Assembly (NCBI GenBank): GCA_016708025.1
Contig: JADJGQ010000001.1
Location: 310,001 to 374,000, forward strand
DNA length: 64,000 nucleotides
DNA from: a bacterium
GTDB taxonomy: Bacteria > Zixibacteria > MSB-5A5 > GN15 > FEB-12
Direction: 5' to 3'
Part shown: one piece after another, positions 8,780 to 18,288 of the stretch
Numbering within the stretch: the stretch's first letter is position 1
Layout: every line of letters begins with the position of its first letter
Program-made: the position numbers and the translations under genes
Notes under the pieces: model-generated
The model's input: only the letters and a program-made list of their open reading frames with translations
Told to the model about the DNA's origin: nothing
The model's database searches: none

Positions 8780-8782
8780 GTC

Positions 8783-9853
8783 ATGGCCGAAGACAGTTTC
8801 CAGGAACGGTCAGAGCAAGCTACTCCTCGGCGGCGTGAGAAAGCGCGCGAAGAGGGGAAGGTTGCCAAGTCGACGGAGCTGAACTCAGCTCTTATGATCT
8901 TGCTTGGTTTTTCGACTCTGTTGGCACTCGGGCCACTCATGGTTCGCCAGACGATGGAAATGATGCGCGGCTTACTCTCTAACGCACCGACCATCGCCAT
9001 GTCCGATCCGACCTTTGTCAAAGTCTACGGCGACTCGCTCATGAAGTATCTCATCATCGTAGCCCCCGTTTTCGGCGCTATGATGATCATCGGCTTCATC
9101 GCCAACGTGGCGCAGGTCGGTTTCAAAGCCAGCCCGAAGGCAATGGAACTGAAGCTCGACAAGCTCAATTTTATCGCCGGGTTCGGACGTCTGTTCTCCA
9201 CTCGGTCACTGGTCACCCTGGTCCGCGACACGCTCAAGCTGTTCATCATCGGTTTCGTCGCCTACAAAGTGATCATGTCGGAATCCGACCAATTCATGAT
9301 GCTGGCCGACATGGGTGTCGGTCCGCTCGCCGCTACCACCGGAAAACTGGCTATAGTCATCGCGCTGAAGATCGGGGTTGCGATCCTGATCCTGGCGATC
9401 CTCGACTATGCCTATCAACGCTATGAATTCGAGAAGTCCATCAAGATGTCTCACCAGGAAGTCAAAGAAGAATACAAGGACACCGAAGGTTCGCCGCAGA
9501 TCAAGGCGCGCATTCGTCAGATCCAGCGTCAGACCGCCCAGAAGCGGATGATGCAGGATGTCCCGAAAGCCGATGTTGTCATCACCAACCCGACTCACTA
9601 TGCAGTCGCACTCAAGTATGACTCTGAATCGATGAACGCGCCGAGCGTTATCGCCAAAGGGCAGAACCTGATCGCCCAGAAGATCAAAGAGATCGCCTAC
9701 GAAAACAACATCCCCGTGATCGAGGACAAAGCGCTGGCGCAGGCTCTCTTCAAAATGTGCGAGATCGGCCAGATGGTGCCGCACACGCTTTACCGTGCGG
9801 TCGCCGAAGTGCTCGCGTATGTCTATCGCCTGAAGGGGAAGGTGAGCAAGTAA
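8783..9853 (+). CDS. flhB: Flagellar export protein FlhB
   Basis: 356 residues. N-terminal EERSEQATPRRREKAREEGKV-type start (here QERSEQATPRRREKAREEG), four membrane helices, then the cytoplasmic domain. The autocleavage loop NPTH is at residues 269-272, the same numbering as in Salmonella FlhB, where cleavage between N and P lets FliK switch export from hook to filament. Linker residues QEVKEEYKDTEGSPQIK are typical. flhA begins 1 base after the stop. Confidence 0.97.
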   Translation: MAEDSFQERSEQATPRRREKAREEGKVAKSTELNSALMILLGFSTLLALGPLMVRQTMEMMRGLLSNAPTIAMSDPTFVKVYGDSLMKYLIIVAPVFGAMMIIGFIANVAQVGFKASPKAMELKLDKLNFIAGFGRLFSTRSLVTLVRDTLKLFIIGFVAYKVIMSESDQFMMLADMGVGPLAATTGKLAIVIALKIGVAILILAILDYAYQRYEFEKSIKMSHQEVKEEYKDTEGSPQIKARIRQIQRQTAQKRMMQDVPKADVVITNPTHYAVALKYDSESMNAPSVIAKGQNLIAQKIKEIAYENNIPVIEDKALAQALFKMCEIGQMVPHTLYRAVAEVLAYVYRLKGKVSK

Positions 9854-9854
9854 G

Positions 9855-11939
9855 ATGACTCAGCAGGGAAACCAGAACGTTCTGGCGCAACTGGCGTCAC
9901 GCTCCGACATCATCCTCGCGGTCGCAGTGATGGGGATCATTACCGTCCTCATCATTCCGATCCCGGCGATGTTGCTGGATTTCGCTCTGGCATTCAATAT
10001 CACCTTCTCGCTGGTCGTGTTGATGACGACGCTGTATATCACGCGTCCGCTCGACCTCTCGGTATTCCCCGGAATGTTGCTGGTCGTGACGCTGATGCGC
10101 TTGTCGCTCAACGTTGCCTCGACCCGACTGATCCTGGGACAGGGATATGCCGGTGAAGTGATCAACTCGTTTGGCAACTTTGTCGTGCAAGGGAACTACG
10201 TCGTTGGCTTCATCATCTTTGCCATCCTGGTTGTGATCCAGTTTGTGGTGATCACCAAGGGTGCGGGACGTATCTCGGAAGTCGCCGCCCGGTTCACTCT
10301 CGATGCCATGCCCGGCAAGCAGATGGCGATCGACGCCGATCTCAACGCCGGAATTATCTCAGAAACTGAAGCGAAGGCCCGTCGCGAAGAAATTTCGCGC
10401 GAGGCCGACTTCTATGGCGCCATGGACGGCGCCTCTAAATTTGTTCGCGGCGATGCCGTCGCCGGTATCCTCATCACCATCATCAATGTCATCGGCGGCT
10501 TCATTATCGGTGTCGCCATGCATGACATGTCGATCCAGGAAGCGCTCAAGACCTACACGCTTCTGTCGATCGGTGACGGCCTGGTGACGCAGATCCCGGC
10601 GTTGTTGGTTTCGACCGCCTCCGGTTTGATCGTCACTCGTTCGGCCTCGCAGTCGAACATGGGTGCGGATCTGTCGACGCAATTCGGCCGCCAGCCGCGC
10701 GCGATCATGATCGCCGCCGGCGTGCTGCTGCTGTTCTCGATCGTTCCCGGCATGCCGACCCTGACTTTCATCACGCTTGGTCTGCTGGTTGGCGGAATCG
10801 GCTACGTAACGCATGAAGCGCAGAAGAACCGCGCTGCTGCCGCCACAAAGCAGGAACAGACAAAGAAAGAGGTGAAGCAGAAGCCGGTCGAACGGACCGA
10901 GGATCTGCTCAAGGTAGATACGATCGGCCTGGAGATCGGCTACGGCCTGATCCCACTGGTTGATTCCAATCAGGGCGGCGATCTACTCGAACGGATCTCG
11001 ACCATTCGCAAGCAGTTGGCGACCGAGCTCGGTATCGTGGTCCCGCCGATTCGCATTCGCGACAACGTCCGTCTCAAACCGAACGAATATCAAGTCAAGA
11101 TCAAAGGTATTCGCGTCGCCGGATTCGAACTGATGTCCGACCACCTGTTGGCGATCAATCCCGGCTATCTGGTGGAGCATCTGGATGGATTCGACACTAA
11201 GGAGCCGGCGTTTGGTCTCAAGGCTACCTGGGTGCTGCCGAATCTTCGCGATATCGCCGAAGCCAAGCAGTTCACCGTGGTCGAGCCGACGGCAGTGGTG
11301 GCGACACACCTGACCGAGGTGATCCGCCAGTCGTCATCAGAGATCGTCACTCGCCAGGACATTCAGCATCTGGTCGATACGCTCAAAGAAGATTTCCCGG
11401 CGTTGGTTTCATCGGTCATCCCGGAAATGATATCGCTCGGCACGCTGCATAAAGTGTTGCAGGCGCTCTTATCCGAACGGATACCGGTCCGCGACCTCGC
11501 CACCATCGTTGAGACTGTTTCTGATTACATCGTGGTCACGAAAGAGACCGATGTGTTGGCCGAGTATGTCCGGATGGCTCTCAAGCGCCAGATCACTGAA
11601 CTCTACAAAGATAACACCGGCAAGATCAATGTCTTCACGCTGGATCCAGCGATAGAACAGAAGCTCTCCGATTCAGTGCAGAACACCAAGCAGGGATTGA
11701 TGCTCGTGCTTGATCCGTCACTGACCGACATGCTGCTGCGCAAGCTGGGTGAACAGGCGGAGCGGATGCAGGCAGCCGGCCTGACTCCCGCCGTCATCTG
11801 TTCGCCGAATATCCGACTCGCACTGCGCCGCCTGGTGGAAGCTTCCTTCCCGTCGCTGGCGGTCATCTCCTACAACGAAATCCTGCCGACCGCTGAACTG
11901 GTCTCGGTGGGAATGGTGAGGTTGTCAGATGATAATTAA
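9855..11939 (+). CDS. flhA: Flagellar export protein FlhA
   Basis: 694 residues, full length. The N-terminal half has about eight membrane helices and the FHIPEP-type signature (KGAGRISEVAARFTLDAMPGKQMAIDADL and RREADFYGAMDGASKFVRGDA, here with EISREADFYGAMDGASKFVRG). The C-terminal cytoplasmic domain (from about residue 345) forms the nonameric ring that receives chaperone-substrate complexes. It has VVPPIRIRDN, DHLLAINPG and the final LPTAELVSVGMVRL. Its end overlaps the start of flhF by 11 bases. Confidence 0.97.
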   Translation: MTQQGNQNVLAQLASRSDIILAVAVMGIITVLIIPIPAMLLDFALAFNITFSLVVLMTTLYITRPLDLSVFPGMLLVVTLMRLSLNVASTRLILGQGYAGEVINSFGNFVVQGNYVVGFIIFAILVVIQFVVITKGAGRISEVAARFTLDAMPGKQMAIDADLNAGIISETEAKARREEISREADFYGAMDGASKFVRGDAVAGILITIINVIGGFIIGVAMHDMSIQEALKTYTLLSIGDGLVTQIPALLVSTASGLIVTRSASQSNMGADLSTQFGRQPRAIMIAAGVLLLFSIVPGMPTLTFITLGLLVGGIGYVTHEAQKNRAAAATKQEQTKKEVKQKPVERTEDLLKVDTIGLEIGYGLIPLVDSNQGGDLLERISTIRKQLATELGIVVPPIRIRDNVRLKPNEYQVKIKGIRVAGFELMSDHLLAINPGYLVEHLDGFDTKEPAFGLKATWVLPNLRDIAEAKQFTVVEPTAVVATHLTEVIRQSSSEIVTRQDIQHLVDTLKEDFPALVSSVIPEMISLGTLHKVLQALLSERIPVRDLATIVETVSDYIVVTKETDVLAEYVRMALKRQITELYKDNTGKINVFTLDPAIEQKLSDSVQNTKQGLMLVLDPSLTDMLLRKLGEQAERMQAAGLTPAVICSPNIRLALRRLVEASFPSLAVISYNEILPTAELVSVGMVRLSDDN

Positions 11940-13056
11940 GACGTACGCTGCTGAATCAGCCGCGGCCGCACTGAAAATGGTCCGCGCAGAGTTGGGCGCC
12001 GATGCCGTCGTCCTCAAAACTCGCGAATTGCAGGGCGGACGTGGCCCTGAACGGATCGAGATCACTGCCTGCGCCGACAAAGCGCTCGCCACCGAACCGG
12101 AACGCCCGGTCGCCGCTCCCAAAGTGACGACTCGTCAGGTCGTGCGCGCCAATTTCCCGCAGGTCGAAACCGGTCGCACGCCATCCGCGCCCGCGCCGAT
12201 CACCGTACAGACGATCAAAGCCGAAGCCGCTGTTTCTGCTCCGGTCGCCTCTACGCGGATCGACCAACTCGAACAGAAAGTCGACCGGATCCTGACGATA
12301 CTGGCTAGCCAGGTAGCAAATGGTCAGCAACAACAGGTTCGCGCCAGACTCGCCGACCGTGACCTGCCTGAGTCGTTCATTAACGAATTACTGGTAGCTT
12401 CGGCTGATGGAACCACTTCACTCCGCACACTTCTGACTGATTCGCTGACTTCGATGATGCTCCCCGGCGTGACATTCAAGGCCGGCGACAGCATCGCGGT
12501 GTTGGGCTTTGCCGGATCAGGCAAGACTTCCACTCTTGGCAAACTTGCCGCCAAGCTGGTTTTCCAGGAGAAGCAGACGATCCGCCTGGTGACGCTCGAC
12601 ACCGTCAAGATCGGCGCATTCGAAGAGCTTTCCAGTTACGCTGATATCCTCGGTTCACCGGCGATAGATTTTGCGACTGCTCGCACGACGGCAGAAACCA
12701 AAGGGCTGACTCTAATCGACACGCCGGCCCTGCCGCGCCAACACCAGCACCTGGTGACATTGCGCGAGCAGCTTGAGGCGCTCAATCCGACCTATCGCAT
12801 CGCCGTCGTTTCCGCGCTGACCCGCGCTACCGACGCTGAAGCGATCATGCAGCATCTGGCCGAATTTGCTCCCACTCATTTGGTCATCACCATGCTTGAC
12901 CTGACCGAACGTTGGGGCTCAGCAATCGCCGCGTCGCGCAGTTCACAGCTTCCGCTCTGCTATCTCACCAATTCGCCGGCCGGGATCGGGACTGTCGTCA
13001 CGCCCGATGCCGCGAACTTCACCAAGATGCTGCTGACGGAGGAGACCCATGCGTAA
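11929..13056 (+). CDS. flhF: SRP-type GTPase FlhF with altered G motifs
   Basis: 375 residues. The N-terminal B domain (IIKTYAAESAAAALKMVRAELGADAVVLKTRE) and the NG domain are both present. The P loop is GFAGSGKT at 193-200, and the SRP-type G2 region is TLDTVKIGAFEEL. FlhF places the first flagellum components at the right site and acts with FlhG. Two motifs differ from the family: DTAGR is replaced by DTPALP (264-269), and the guanine-specificity TKLD is TMLD (321-324). The protein may thus bind nucleotide differently or hydrolyse it poorly. It overlaps flhA at its start and flhG at its end, so all three are coupled. Confidence 0.92.
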   Translation: MIIKTYAAESAAAALKMVRAELGADAVVLKTRELQGGRGPERIEITACADKALATEPERPVAAPKVTTRQVVRANFPQVETGRTPSAPAPITVQTIKAEAAVSAPVASTRIDQLEQKVDRILTILASQVANGQQQQVRARLADRDLPESFINELLVASADGTTSLRTLLTDSLTSMMLPGVTFKAGDSIAVLGFAGSGKTSTLGKLAAKLVFQEKQTIRLVTLDTVKIGAFEELSSYADILGSPAIDFATARTTAETKGLTLIDTPALPRQHQHLVTLREQLEALNPTYRIAVVSALTRATDAEAIMQHLAEFAPTHLVITMLDLTERWGSAIAASRSSQLPLCYLTNSPAGIGTVVTPDAANFTKMLLTEETHA

Positions 13057-13894
13057 GCTGACTCTTCCGCAGTCATACACGTCCGCGCCGTCACCGCGCA
13101 TGCTCTCTATTCTCTCCGGAAAGGGAGGGGTGGGGAAATCGGTGATCTCATTCAATCTGGCAGTCGCGCTGTCATCCCAACAGGCCCGGGTATTGTTGGT
13201 CGATGCTGATTTCGGATGCGGTGATTTGCATTTGTTGGCAAATGTCGCGGCGGAATTCGGCATCGGTGAATATGCCTCCGAGCAGTTGAGTTTGCAGGAA
13301 GCGCGTCTTACGCTGGCGCCGAACCTCGATCTGCTGCCGGCCACTTGGCACGAAACGCTGGGCGAAAGCCGCAACATGCGTTTCACCGCGTCGCTCGTGC
13401 AGAGACTTCGCGAAGATGCCAACGAGTACGACTTCATCCTGATCGATCATTCTTCCGGACGGAGCAATCAGACCGCCATGATGGCGCACGCATCCGATCT
13501 GGTACTGCTGGTAGCAATTCCCGAATTGACCTCACTCTCCGATGCATATGGACTCTACAAGCATCTCATCTCGCTAGGCAGCGCGGTGAGCTGTGGACTG
13601 GTGGTCAATCGGACGCAGTCTGAGGACGAATCTCTCTTCATCGAAGACAAGTTTTCGGCACTGACCGGCCGCTTCCTGGGACGTCCCGTGGCGCTGGTTG
13701 GCTCGATTCCCGAGGCAGAAATCATGCGAAAAGCGATCGCGGCGCAGCGGTCGGTATATGCAATTGACAGTCAAGCTCATATCTGTCAGTCGTTTACCGA
13801 GCTGTCCCGCACCCTGACGGAGGGGTTCGCTTTCTCTCGCAACTCTCTGAATCTGATAAAAAAAGACTCGGCAACAGCCGATACAAGAGGATAA
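13049..13894 (+). CDS. flhG: MinD-like ATPase FlhG (FleN/YlxH)
   Basis: 281 residues. Deviant Walker A SGKGGVGKS near residue 26, switch motif LLVDADFGCGDLHLL, and an FILIDHSSG Walker B region in which the usual DTGAG is DHSSG. FlhG is the ATPase that counts flagella and stimulates FlhF GTPase. The usual N-terminal activating peptide for FlhF (DQA-like) is not obvious here; the first 20 residues are short and polar. The start overlaps flhF by 8 bases, and fliA starts 7 bases after the stop. Confidence 0.92.
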   Translation: MRKLTLPQSYTSAPSPRMLSILSGKGGVGKSVISFNLAVALSSQQARVLLVDADFGCGDLHLLANVAAEFGIGEYASEQLSLQEARLTLAPNLDLLPATWHETLGESRNMRFTASLVQRLREDANEYDFILIDHSSGRSNQTAMMAHASDLVLLVAIPELTSLSDAYGLYKHLISLGSAVSCGLVVNRTQSEDESLFIEDKFSALTGRFLGRPVALVGSIPEAEIMRKAIAAQRSVYAIDSQAHICQSFTELSRTLTEGFAFSRNSLNLIKKDSATADTRG

Positions 13895-13901
13895 CGGACA
13901 A

Positions 13902-14807
13902 ATGGTTAGCAAGAACAAGCAGACGACTAAACAACGCGGGCGTAAACCGAGCACCACAAAAGTCGCTCGTGTAGCCAAAGCTGCCAAACCAGTCGCTATC
14001 GCAGTCTTCGAAGCACCGGCCACCAAGCGGGTGAAGAAGTGGGATGTGTCGACGCACGACTGGACCCGCTATCAAAAGTGTCGCAACACCGAGAATCGGC
14101 AACTGCTGCTAAACAAGTATTTGCCGCTCGTGCGCACAGTCGCCGCCCGCATGGCAATGGGATTCCCGCGGTCGGTGGAGCTGTCTGATCTGGTTAATAC
14201 CGGGGTCATCGGATTGATCGAGGCATTCGGCAATTTCGACCCGACTCGTGGCGTGAAGTTCGAGACGTATGCGGTACCGCGTATTCGCGGCGCTATTCTC
14301 GACGAACTGCGCGCTCTGGATTGGGTCCCGCGTTCGACTCGCGCCAAGTCGCGAGAGATCGACCGCGCCATGACATTGCTCGAGAACGAACTTGGCCGCC
14401 AGCCCGAGATCGCTGAACTGGCCAAACACCTCAAGATCTCCGAGGAGGAACTACACTTGGCTATCGATGATGTCTCCAGCACCAACATCCTCTCACTGGA
14501 TGAAGTGATCTATCGCGAAGACGATAACCGCCAGGTCCCGCGGATCGAGACGATCAAGGATCACCTGGGCCATTCCATTCTCGGCGAGATCGAAAAGGGC
14601 GAACTGCGCTCATTCCTCGTCCTCGCCATGGATCGCCTGACCGAACAGGAAAAGCTGGTGATCGCGCTGTACTACTACGAAGAACTGACACTCAAGGAGA
14701 TCGGCGAGGTGATGACCATCTCCGAATCCCGCGTGTCGCAGATACACACTCGTGCGGTGATGAAGCTGCGGGCCATGGTCAAGGAGAAATTCGCCCTGAC
14801 CGCGTAA
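13902..14807 (+). CDS. fliA: Flagellar sigma factor FliA (sigma-28)
   Basis: 301 residues. Sigma-70 region 2 has LLNKYLPLVRTVAARMAMGFP, SDLVNTGVIGLIEAFGNFDPTRGVKFETYAVPRIRGAILDELR, followed by WVPRSTRAKSREID, the FliA hallmark. Region 3 (GRQPEIAELAKHLKISEEEL) and region 4 (LTEQEKLVIALYYYEELTLKEIGEVMTISESRVSQIHTRA) are complete. FliA transcribes late flagellar and chemotaxis genes and is held by FlgM, not seen here. There is an extra Lys/Arg/Ala-rich tail of about 45 residues before region 2, which could be a disordered DNA- or RNA-binding extension. AGAGGAT precedes the ATG by about 8 bases. Confidence 0.95.
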   Translation: MVSKNKQTTKQRGRKPSTTKVARVAKAAKPVAIAVFEAPATKRVKKWDVSTHDWTRYQKCRNTENRQLLLNKYLPLVRTVAARMAMGFPRSVELSDLVNTGVIGLIEAFGNFDPTRGVKFETYAVPRIRGAILDELRALDWVPRSTRAKSREIDRAMTLLENELGRQPEIAELAKHLKISEEELHLAIDDVSSTNILSLDEVIYREDDNRQVPRIETIKDHLGHSILGEIEKGELRSFLVLAMDRLTEQEKLVIALYYYEELTLKEIGEVMTISESRVSQIHTRAVMKLRAMVKEKFALTA

Positions 14808-14834
14808 GCAGCGGAAAACCCAGGGAGGTTGCAA

Positions 14835-15116
14835 ATGGACAACCCGATCCTACCGCTGGAACGAAGCAATCTTTTTCCCGGCTCCGGGCGCGTCAAACAG
14901 GCGCAGGAGACGGACAAAGAGAAAGAACGAAAGAAGTTCAGCGAAGAGATGGAAGCCGAACTCGAAGACGAAGAACAGAAGCGGAAAAAGAAAGACATAG
15001 TCGAGATCGAGGCGGTGGTCCAGGATGCAGCAGAGACAGAGACACAAGATCAGTCAGCGACCGAAGAAGGCGAGCCGAAGCAGGATGCTCCTCGCCATGT
15101 CGATCTGACCGCATAG
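14835..15116 (+). CDS. Small charged protein of unknown function
   Basis: 93 residues from ATG 14835 with GGGAGG at 14823-14828; a TTG six bases earlier is in frame but less well placed. Composition is very charged, with a long Glu/Lys/Arg stretch in the middle (helical, probably coiled coil), an acidic Gln/Glu tail and a final HVDLTA. No signal peptide or membrane span. I do not recognise a family. It sits between fliA and a DUF6115-like gene in the same orientation, so it likely belongs to the flagellar operon. Confidence 0.65.
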   Translation: MDNPILPLERSNLFPGSGRVKQAQETDKEKERKKFSEEMEAELEDEEQKRKKKDIVEIEAVVQDAAETETQDQSATEEGEPKQDAPRHVDLTA

Positions 15117-15137
15117 GATAGGAAAGGATCAGTGAAA

Positions 15138-15539
15138 ATGGAACTTTCACGCGACATCATCATCGACGCTCTCTTGAACGTCGGCGCATACGTCACCGCC
15201 GGAGCTTTCTGGCTGGTGCTTTATTCGATGTTCACGAATCGCTCGCGCGCTGCCGTGCCGGCGACCAAAACTAAATCAGCTCCGGCGCTCGACGAACCGC
15301 GTCAGGGCGACACGAAACGTCGGGCAGAATATGTCAGCCTGGCATCCAGCAACGCGTCGCGCGACGCCGATCTGGAAGAGCGGGAGCGTCTTCGTGCCGA
15401 AGCGACTCGCTACCAGCGCAACCGGGTGGAAGTGATCCGGATCGCGCGAGAAATGCTGAAGTCCGGACAGAACCGGGATAAGATCCGTAGCCTGCTGCCG
15501 ATATCTGAGGGCGAGCTGGCACTATTATCGAACGAATAA
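15138..15539 (+). CDS. Membrane-anchored DUF6115/DUF2802-like protein
   Basis: 133 residues from ATG 15138 (AAGGA at 15124-15128; a GTG at 15132 is too close to it). One N-terminal membrane span (ALLNVGAYVTAGAFWLVLYSMF) is followed by a charged linker and a small helical C-terminal domain (RNRVEVIRIAREMLKSGQNRDKIRSLLPISEGELALL). That domain resembles the helix-turn-helix-like end of DUF6115/DUF2802 proteins, which are common in flagellar gene clusters. Function unknown. It would sit in the inner membrane with the domain in the cytoplasm. Confidence 0.6.
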   Translation: MELSRDIIIDALLNVGAYVTAGAFWLVLYSMFTNRSRAAVPATKTKSAPALDEPRQGDTKRRAEYVSLASSNASRDADLEERERLRAEATRYQRNRVEVIRIAREMLKSGQNRDKIRSLLPISEGELALLSNE

Positions 15540-15563
15540 CCTAAACATACCTGGAGCTAGCAC

Positions 15564-16748
15564 ATGGCCACCGAGAGCCCGTTCCTGCTGTTTCGCGTCG
15601 AATGTCCGATCTGCAAGCAGTTGAATGAATTTGAGACGATCCGCGTCGGCGCATACGCCGAAGAGGGTCGCGACACGGACTTCTGTCCCACCAATGTCAA
15701 GTGGCGTTTCCCCAGGTACCAGGGGTACAATCCGCTCGTATTTTTCATCGCCACCTGCACCAATTGCTACTATTCCCGGGAGTTCTCCAATAACTACCGC
15801 GACTGGAAAAGCGACACCAATTTCAAGACCTATCGTCTGAAAACCGTCAAGCCGAAACATCTCGACCAACTGGCGGGAGCCGATTCTGCGCTCAAGCTGA
15901 TCGGCGAGTCAGTGGATGTCAACCGCTTCCCGAATGAATCGGCGATCCTGAAGTTGTTGCTGGCGATCTTCGATGAACAGTTGGCCGATCACTACAGCCG
16001 GCTGGATGTCGGGCGCTTTTATTTGCGCATCGCCTGGGTTTTCCGTGATCTCGAAAGAGGAGAGAACCCGAATCACCAGTTGATCAAAGGTCTGTTGCAC
16101 GAAGTTGAGACCGAATTCGGCCAGACGCAGAAGGCGATAGCGGCGGTTCAGTCACAGTTAAATGCACTGACCAAGCGGGTCACCGGCCATTTCGAAGCAC
16201 CACAAGTCTCGGCCGAATTCCGCTCACAAATGCTGGCGCATCGTGACCGGCTTGAAACAAAACTTCGCGAACTGACCGACCATGGCCGCGGTCTGGATGA
16301 TCACTTTGACGGCATGCGTTCGTTGCTTGACGAATACCGCACGACGATCTTCGGCGGCGGAGAGAGCACCGGACAGGCGAGTTTTGGCAAGCACAGTTCA
16401 TTCCACGAGTTCCTGACCGCCACCAAGCGTCAATGGAGCGGCGCGGTCACCAATGAGCGGGAAGCTCTGGAGAAGGCCGTCCACTTCTACAAAGAGGCAT
16501 TTGCCAACGGGCATGATATTGCCCCGGGCAATCAGCAGATCCAGGCCTCGTACCTGATCGCGGAATTATCCCGTCGCATCGGCGATTACGATGAAGCCAA
16601 GCAGTACTTCACCAGCACGATCAAAAGCGGCCAGGAGTTCATTTACCAGAATCGTTCCGACCAGTCGCGTGTGGCGCTGGCCAAGAAGATCCTGGAACTG
16701 GCGATCGAACAAGGCAGAAACAACCTGGCGGCTTCCCGTCCGGCATAA
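15564..16748 (+). CDS. DUF2225 family protein
   Basis: 394 residues. The N-terminal DUF2225 part has a zinc-ribbon-like pair of Cys knuckles: CPICKQ near residue 14 and CTNC near residue 67. Between them lies FETIRVGAYAEEGRDTDFCPT. The remainder is all-helical with tetratricopeptide-like character: KAVHFYKEAFANGH, IAELSRRIGDYDEAKQYFTSTIKSG and a final helix ending in ASRPA. DUF2225 proteins are cytoplasmic and often lie near motility or signalling genes, but no function is proven. A PilZ gene starts 5 bases after its stop, so a regulatory partnership is plausible. Confidence 0.75.
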   Translation: MATESPFLLFRVECPICKQLNEFETIRVGAYAEEGRDTDFCPTNVKWRFPRYQGYNPLVFFIATCTNCYYSREFSNNYRDWKSDTNFKTYRLKTVKPKHLDQLAGADSALKLIGESVDVNRFPNESAILKLLLAIFDEQLADHYSRLDVGRFYLRIAWVFRDLERGENPNHQLIKGLLHEVETEFGQTQKAIAAVQSQLNALTKRVTGHFEAPQVSAEFRSQMLAHRDRLETKLRELTDHGRGLDDHFDGMRSLLDEYRTTIFGGGESTGQASFGKHSSFHEFLTATKRQWSGAVTNEREALEKAVHFYKEAFANGHDIAPGNQQIQASYLIAELSRRIGDYDEAKQYFTSTIKSGQEFIYQNRSDQSRVALAKKILELAIEQGRNNLAASRPA

Positions 16749-16753
16749 ACGAT

Positions 16754-17506
16754 ATGACTATGACCACCGCCCTGCATGCCATCAACCAGCTTAAGGTCTG
16801 GGAAAAGGTCGAGCTCGTCATCGGCGAGGGAGATCAGGCCGGACATTACCTTGCCCGCATTCAGGATTTTCTCAACGGCGGGATTGTGATCACTGAGCCG
16901 GAGTTTCTCCACGGCAATTCGCTGCTGACGGAACATGCCCCGGTCAGAGTGATCATCACGCGTGAGGATGCGGTCTACGAATTCAATTCGACCGTCCGTC
17001 GGTCGATGTCCAAGACCAAACACCAGTATTTGCTCAATCCGCCACGGCATATCGAGCGCGTTCAGCGTCGGTTGTTCGTGCGGGTGGATATCACCAAGCG
17101 GATGTCCTGGGCCAAAGTGTTGCCGGTGGCAGAGTGGCAGACGCTGGATGATCGCGCCCGCTGGATACAGACGAGTACGGTTGATATCAGCGGCGGGGGA
17201 GTGCTCTTCCGAGCCGATGGCTTGATCGATCGTCAGACCAAAGTGCTGACGCGAATCAGTCTTCTGTCGGAGATCGGCCTTCCCGAAACCGTGGCAGCGA
17301 TCTGTATGCGCGGATTCACGCGCAAAAACGAGTACTTCTGCGGCGCCTCCTTTATTCTCGCCGAACAATTGCGCAAACACTTCAGCGCTGATGAGTTGAA
17401 AGCGCTCCCTCCGGAGATCTCGCAATTCGACCATCATGCGCAGAATCGACTGGTGAGCCACATTTTCCAGATCCAGGTGTCATTGCGCCGGAAAGGACTG
17501 CTCTAA
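16754..17506 (+). CDS. YcgR-like PilZ protein (PilZ paralog 1)
   Basis: 250 residues. The N-terminal half resembles the YcgR/PilZN beta domain (WEKVELVIGEGDQAGHYLARIQDF). The C-terminal half has the c-di-GMP motifs: RRLFVR (RxxxR) near residue 101 and DISGGG (DxSxxG) near residue 144. YcgR proteins bind c-di-GMP and slow the flagellar motor. The C-terminal tail (HHAQNRLVSHIFQIQVSLRRKG) matches the conserved QR-type helix. Cytoplasmic. It heads a run of three PilZ genes with gaps of 1 and 10 bases. Confidence 0.85.
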   Translation: MTMTTALHAINQLKVWEKVELVIGEGDQAGHYLARIQDFLNGGIVITEPEFLHGNSLLTEHAPVRVIITREDAVYEFNSTVRRSMSKTKHQYLLNPPRHIERVQRRLFVRVDITKRMSWAKVLPVAEWQTLDDRARWIQTSTVDISGGGVLFRADGLIDRQTKVLTRISLLSEIGLPETVAAICMRGFTRKNEYFCGASFILAEQLRKHFSADELKALPPEISQFDHHAQNRLVSHIFQIQVSLRRKGLL

Positions 17507-17507
17507 G

Positions 17508-18278
17508 ATGACCGATCCGCTAGCCCAACTCGCATCCCAGACCATCAGTATTTTGGGAGAACTGCTTGACCTCTCGTACCTCGTCGGTCGAGAGATCAAT
17601 CTATTCTCCGATCAATGTCCCGGGAAAGAGATGCGGACTCGCGTTGTATCGATCACCGGACGCCAGATGTTGGTGGATGGGGTCGGGCGCCAGAACGCGA
17701 TCGAAAATCTGGTAAATAATCAGCATGTCGTCGTCCAGTTCCCTTATAAGGGACAGGACGTTTCCGTCAAGGCGATCCTGAAGCGGACAGCCGGCGGACG
17801 ATGCACCTTTCATCTTGATGAAAAGGTTGTTCCGCTATCGCAGCGCCGCCACCGCCGGATCGAACTGAACACCGAAGTACGACTCGCCCCGTTCCCGATG
17901 AGCACATTCTCACGGAAGAACCTGGCGCGACTTCGCTGGATCGGGACTGCCACCCAGAACTTCTCATCGGGCGGCGTGCTGCTCGATGTCCCCGGATATC
18001 TCGAGCGGGATGTCTATCTGCTGATGAATATCTCGCTTAAAGACTCGGTTTTTCCGAGCCTGATCCTCGGGCAGGTGCGTCATTGTCACCCCACCCAGGA
18101 GAACAAATATCGAGTCGGAGTCGAGTTCGTCACCAAAGAGGTGGCGGGTCGCATTCTTCCGCCCACAACTGCGCGCGAATTGCCGTCGGTAGTTTTCAGC
18201 TACTCGGTGGTCGATCGCGAACGCTTGAACAAAGTCATTCAGGCATGGACGCCTGAAACGGATAACCCGTTACTGTAA
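17508..18278 (+). CDS. PilZ domain protein (PilZ paralog 2)
   Basis: 256 residues. An N-terminal part of about 115 residues with beta character (LVGREINLFSD, VVSITGRQMLVDG) is followed by a PilZ domain with RRHRR (RxxxR) and NFSSGG (NxSxxG), then a VEFVT strand. It has both c-di-GMP binding motifs, so binding is expected. AAAGGA lies ahead of the ATG. Sequence outside the motifs is unlike its two neighbours, so the three are probably old duplicates or independently recruited outputs. Confidence 0.82.
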   Translation: MTDPLAQLASQTISILGELLDLSYLVGREINLFSDQCPGKEMRTRVVSITGRQMLVDGVGRQNAIENLVNNQHVVVQFPYKGQDVSVKAILKRTAGGRCTFHLDEKVVPLSQRRHRRIELNTEVRLAPFPMSTFSRKNLARLRWIGTATQNFSSGGVLLDVPGYLERDVYLLMNISLKDSVFPSLILGQVRHCHPTQENKYRVGVEFVTKEVAGRILPPTTARELPSVVFSYSVVDRERLNKVIQAWTPETDNPLL

Positions 18279-18288
18279 GAGGATTGCT

